The notes under the pieces were generated by a model. It made no database searches and was not told the DNA's origin. It saw only the letters and a program-made list of their open reading frames with translations. Positions 6,103-7,844 of a DNA stretch of 7,844 nt are shown here, piece by piece. The position numbers and the translations under genes are program-made. Source of the stretch: an uncultured Akkermansia sp. (GTDB lineage Bacteria; Verrucomicrobiota; Verrucomicrobiia; Verrucomicrobiales; Akkermansiaceae); the NCBI GenBank assembly GCA_904501915.1, contig CAJGCV010000085.1, positions 1 to 7,844 of the forward strand. The letters are read 5' to 3'. Position 1 is the first letter of the stretch; the number at the start of each line of letters is the position of its first letter.

Positions 6103-6268
6103 CGGTCGCTACGCTCCCTCAATGAAATACTCGCGCGCGAGTATGAAACCCGCCGTACCGGCGGAAGAAACCACTGCTTTGCAGTGGATGAATTCCTTTG
6201 CTGCGCAAAGGACGAAATACCTGCGCTTCGCACAGGTGCAAATTTGAAGGGCTGTTGCCCTTCAAATT
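6103..6268 (+). repeat. Hairpin chain, right half (plus orientation)
   Basis: After CGGTCGCTACGCTCCCTCA come an 18-bp perfect palindrome (6127-6144), CCGCCG-tac-CGGCGG (6150-6164), CCACTGC-ttt-GCAGTGG (6171-6187), TCCTTTGC-tgc-GCAAAGGA (6194-6212), ACCTGCGC-ttc-GCACAGGT with one mismatch (6219-6237), and a 12-bp perfect stem around TGTT (6241-6268). Linkers are ATGAAAT, GAAA, ATGAATTC and GAAAT. The left half runs the other way, with an A+T-rich core at 6067-6102 between them. The last hairpin lies 32 bases past the stop codon of the DJ-1 gene and might also end its transcript. Confidence 0.8.
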
Positions 6269-6300
6269 CGGACTTTGGCGAGCCAACGGCGAGCGGAAAA

Positions 6301-6843
6301 TTACACGCACATAGCTTTTCTGAGCGATGACACCTGCTCTGCCTTACCCAGGGCAATCCCCAGCGCAAAGCCGAACTCCAGCGCAGCACCGGGACCACGG
6401 CCAGTCACCAGCTGGCCATCCGTCACAGCGGGTTCAGCCAGCACCTCGGCAGCAGACTTCAACTCGCCTTCCACACCGGGGTAGCAGGTGCAGCGGCGGC
6501 CCTTGAGCACCCCGGCAGCCTCCAGCGCAATGGGAGCAGCGCAGATAGCCGCCACCAGCTTGCCGGCGGCGTGCATCTCGCGCACCAGGCCCAGCACCGC
6601 CGGTGTGTCACGCAGCAGCCATGAAGCCGGACCACCCGGCAGGATGATACCATCATAATCCGCTGTATTCACATCCACCATGAGCATCTCGGCCTGCATC
6701 ACCACGCCGTGCGCGCCCTCCACAGAGCGTCCCTGCACCCCGGCAGTAACCACCGGAATCTCCAGCCGCCGCAGAATGTCAATGGGCGCCACCAGTTCAA
6801 TCTCCTCAAATCCGGGAGCCATCAGCACGAGTATCGGTTTCAT
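6301..6843 (-). CDS. DJ-1/PfpI family protein
   Basis: A 180-residue cytoplasmic protein of the DJ-1/PfpI (class I glutamine amidotransferase-like) family, near the usual length for DJ-1/YajL-type members. It starts MKPILVLMAPGFEEIELVAPIDILRR, where Glu16 corresponds to the Glu that contacts the reactive Cys in DJ-1. YDGIILPGG is the conserved strand-turn. AAICAAP gives the nucleophile-elbow Cys101, and TGRGPGAALEF matches the family's C-terminal motif. Members act in oxidative-stress defence, carbonyl or glyoxal detoxification, or as chaperones; which applies here cannot be told from sequence. The start at ATG 6843 is chosen because homology begins there and a strong promoter lies immediately upstream. 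The frame stays open to 7233, but that extension has no family-like sequence. It is divergent from dnaN. Confidence 0.93.
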   Translation of the reverse strand: MKPILVLMAPGFEEIELVAPIDILRRLEIPVVTAGVQGRSVEGAHGVVMQAEMLMVDVNTADYDGIILPGGPASWLLRDTPAVLGLVREMHAAGKLVAAICAAPIALEAAGVLKGRRCTCYPGVEGELKSAAEVLAEPAVTDGQLVTGRGPGAALEFGFALGIALGKAEQVSSLRKAMCV

Positions 6844-6849
6844 GCCAGC

Positions 6850-6879
6850 ATCATACCTGCCGGACACACCGTTTGTCAA
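6850..6879 (-). promoter_or_regulatory. DJ-1 gene promoter, predicted leaderless
   Basis: On the minus strand a perfect TTGACA (6879-6874), an 18-nt spacer and TATGAT (6855-6850) form a strong sigma70-type promoter. With the -10 box at -12 to -7, +1 falls at 6843, the A of the ATG itself. Confidence 0.65.
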
Positions 6880-7193
6880 GCCGTTAAGATGCTCAGGTCC
6901 GTAGTACGAGGTGGGAGGTACGAAGTGATAATTCCGCGAGTCTTGCAACTCATCATTTGTTATCAAGAGGATACGCCTGCAGTCACCAACCGGCATGACT
7001 TTATGCTTCGCACTTCTCAAAGAGCCGGGCACATCTGCACATTCAACCCGCCGATTCACCGCATGGGATTCATGGCGCTGGCTTCCCTGTTTCAACGCAT
7101 CGGAAAATATCGTCCCAGCAAAACAAGAAACACAATATATTGTACCGTTACAAAAAAAGTTATAGAAAATCTTGCGAATTAATGAAATTATGC

Positions 7194-7222
7194 TTGCAAG
7201 CCGCAGTGAGAAAAGATAAAAT
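7194..7222 (+). promoter_or_regulatory. dnaN promoter
   Basis: TTGCAA (7194-7199), a 17-nt spacer and TAAAAT (7217-7222) predict a start near A7229, giving a leader of about 17 nt. Confidence 0.65.
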
Positions 7223-7232
7223 GAGCTCAACA

Positions 7233-7238
7233 AAGGAG
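7233..7238 (+). promoter_or_regulatory. dnaN ribosome binding site
   Basis: AAGGAG lies 7 bases before the ATG at 7246. It is the only textbook Shine-Dalgarno before a real gene in the window, and it fixes the dnaN start. Confidence 0.8.
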
Positions 7239-7245
7239 ATTCTTC

Positions 7246-7844
7246 ATGAAATTTTCACTCGCAAAACAAGTTCTGCTTGACGGCATCAATAAAGTGGCCG
7301 GTGTGGTATCCACCCGCCCCAGCATGCCCATTCTCTCCAACGTGCTGCTGGAAGCTGCCGATGGCGAACTGAAGCTTACGACCACCAGCATGGAACTGAC
7401 CATCGTCACCAAGGTGCCCTGCATCGTTGAGAAGGCCGGCTCCATCACCCTTCCCGCCAAGAAGCTGCAGAGCATCATCCGCGAGCTGCGCGATGGTGAA
7501 GTGAGCCTCGAGGTCAGCGGCACAGTGGCGACCATCCGCTGCAACCGCGCCCAGTTCAAGCTCAATGGTCTGCCCGCCAATGAGTTCCCTGGTCTGCCGG
7601 TATTCAAGGAAGCCCGCGAATTCAAGGTGCAGCAGGGCGTGCTCAACAAGGGATTTGCCTTTACCGAATTCGCCATTTCCAACGACGGCACGCGCTACGT
7701 GCTCAACGGCATCTACACCTGCTTCCAGGATGGCAAGCTCACCCTCGTGGCAACTGATGGCCGCCGTCTGGCGCTGTTCGAAAGTGAACTGGAGTTCCCG
7801 GAATCCCAGGAGGTGTGCATCGACATTCCCAGCCGCGCCGTGGC
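7246..7844 (+). CDS. dnaN: DNA polymerase III beta subunit (sliding clamp), 5' part
   Basis: The first 199 codons of the ring-shaped clamp that tethers the replicative polymerase to DNA; the gene runs off the window, and the full protein is usually about 370 residues. It opens MKFSLAKQVLLDGINKVAGV, followed by RPSMPILSNVLLEA, the hallmark of clamp domain 1 (about 24-37). Domain 2 starts near residue 125 with QGVLNKGFAFTEFAISND and includes ATDGRRLA (169-176), a strongly conserved clamp motif. The start is supported by an AAGGAG and a promoter at proper spacing. The upstream neighbour is a divergent DJ-1 gene rather than dnaA, so the common dnaA-dnaN operon is not present here. No defects are seen in the visible part. 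Confidence 0.96.
   Translation, partial: MKFSLAKQVLLDGINKVAGVVSTRPSMPILSNVLLEAADGELKLTTTSMELTIVTKVPCIVEKAGSITLPAKKLQSIIRELRDGEVSLEVSGTVATIRCNRAQFKLNGLPANEFPGLPVFKEAREFKVQQGVLNKGFAFTEFAISNDGTRYVLNGIYTCFQDGKLTLVATDGRRLALFESELEFPESQEVCIDIPSRAV

Larger units (their letters stand above)
6844..7245. other. Intergenic spacer between DJ-1 gene and dnaN
   Basis: Holds the two divergent promoters and no convincing gene. A short tandem (GTACGAGGTG at 6904-6913, GTACGAAGTG at 6918-6927) lies near the DJ-1 side. The stretch 7120-7193 is A+T-rich. I see no DnaA-box cluster, so there is no sign of a replication origin despite the adjacent dnaN. Confidence 0.6.

Noticed and set aside
5944..6268. CRISPR array
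   Set aside because: Units differ in sequence and length and are self-complementary hairpins; there is no constant repeat with unique spacers and no cas gene.
6844..7233. Upstream extension of the DJ-1 frame
   Set aside because: Homology begins at Met 6843 and a consensus promoter lies inside the extension.
6844..7245. Replication origin next to dnaN
   Set aside because: I found no cluster of DnaA boxes and no dnaA; A+T-richness alone is not enough.

Overview
The window looks like a chromosomal segment from a gut-type member of the Verrucomicrobiota, possibly Akkermansia-like. This is an inference from a secreted multi-domain sialidase beside a bacterial HtpG and DnaN, G+C-rich genes, A+T-rich spacers crowded with palindromes, and weak Shine-Dalgarno use. 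No marker gene here settles the taxonomy.

Layout. Positions 1-300 hold a 205-bp fold-back palindrome (33-237) and three small hairpins, joined to the C-terminal half of an IS630-family transposase (305-804, inactive remnant). htpG (Hsp90 chaperone) lies on the minus strand at 883-2724, with a near-consensus promoter and a terminator hairpin. Next is an almost 1-kb gene-free stretch (2725-3711). It carries two copies of a 97-bp direct repeat, a recurring nonamer TCGTAAATC, and two related palindromes just upstream of a secreted GH33 sialidase (3712-5817, plus strand). The sialidase has a lysine-rich C-terminal tail. Sixteen bases after its stop codon is a second, inverted 86-bp scrap of the same IS630 transposase. 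It is followed by two divergent chains of short hairpins (5944-6268). A DJ-1/PfpI-family gene (6301-6843, minus) and the start of dnaN (7246 to the window end, plus) are divergently transcribed from a 402-bp spacer.

The genes do not form an operon; each has its own promoter. htpG serves protein folding and dnaN replication, the DJ-1 homologue probably serves stress or carbonyl repair, and the sialidase releases sialic acid from host glycans. The most unusual content is non-coding: the hairpin chains and fold-back element are tied to IS630 scraps at both ends of the htpG-sialidase segment. Promoters for the sialidase and the DJ-1 gene are placed so that transcription would start on the A of the start codon, predicting leaderless mRNAs.
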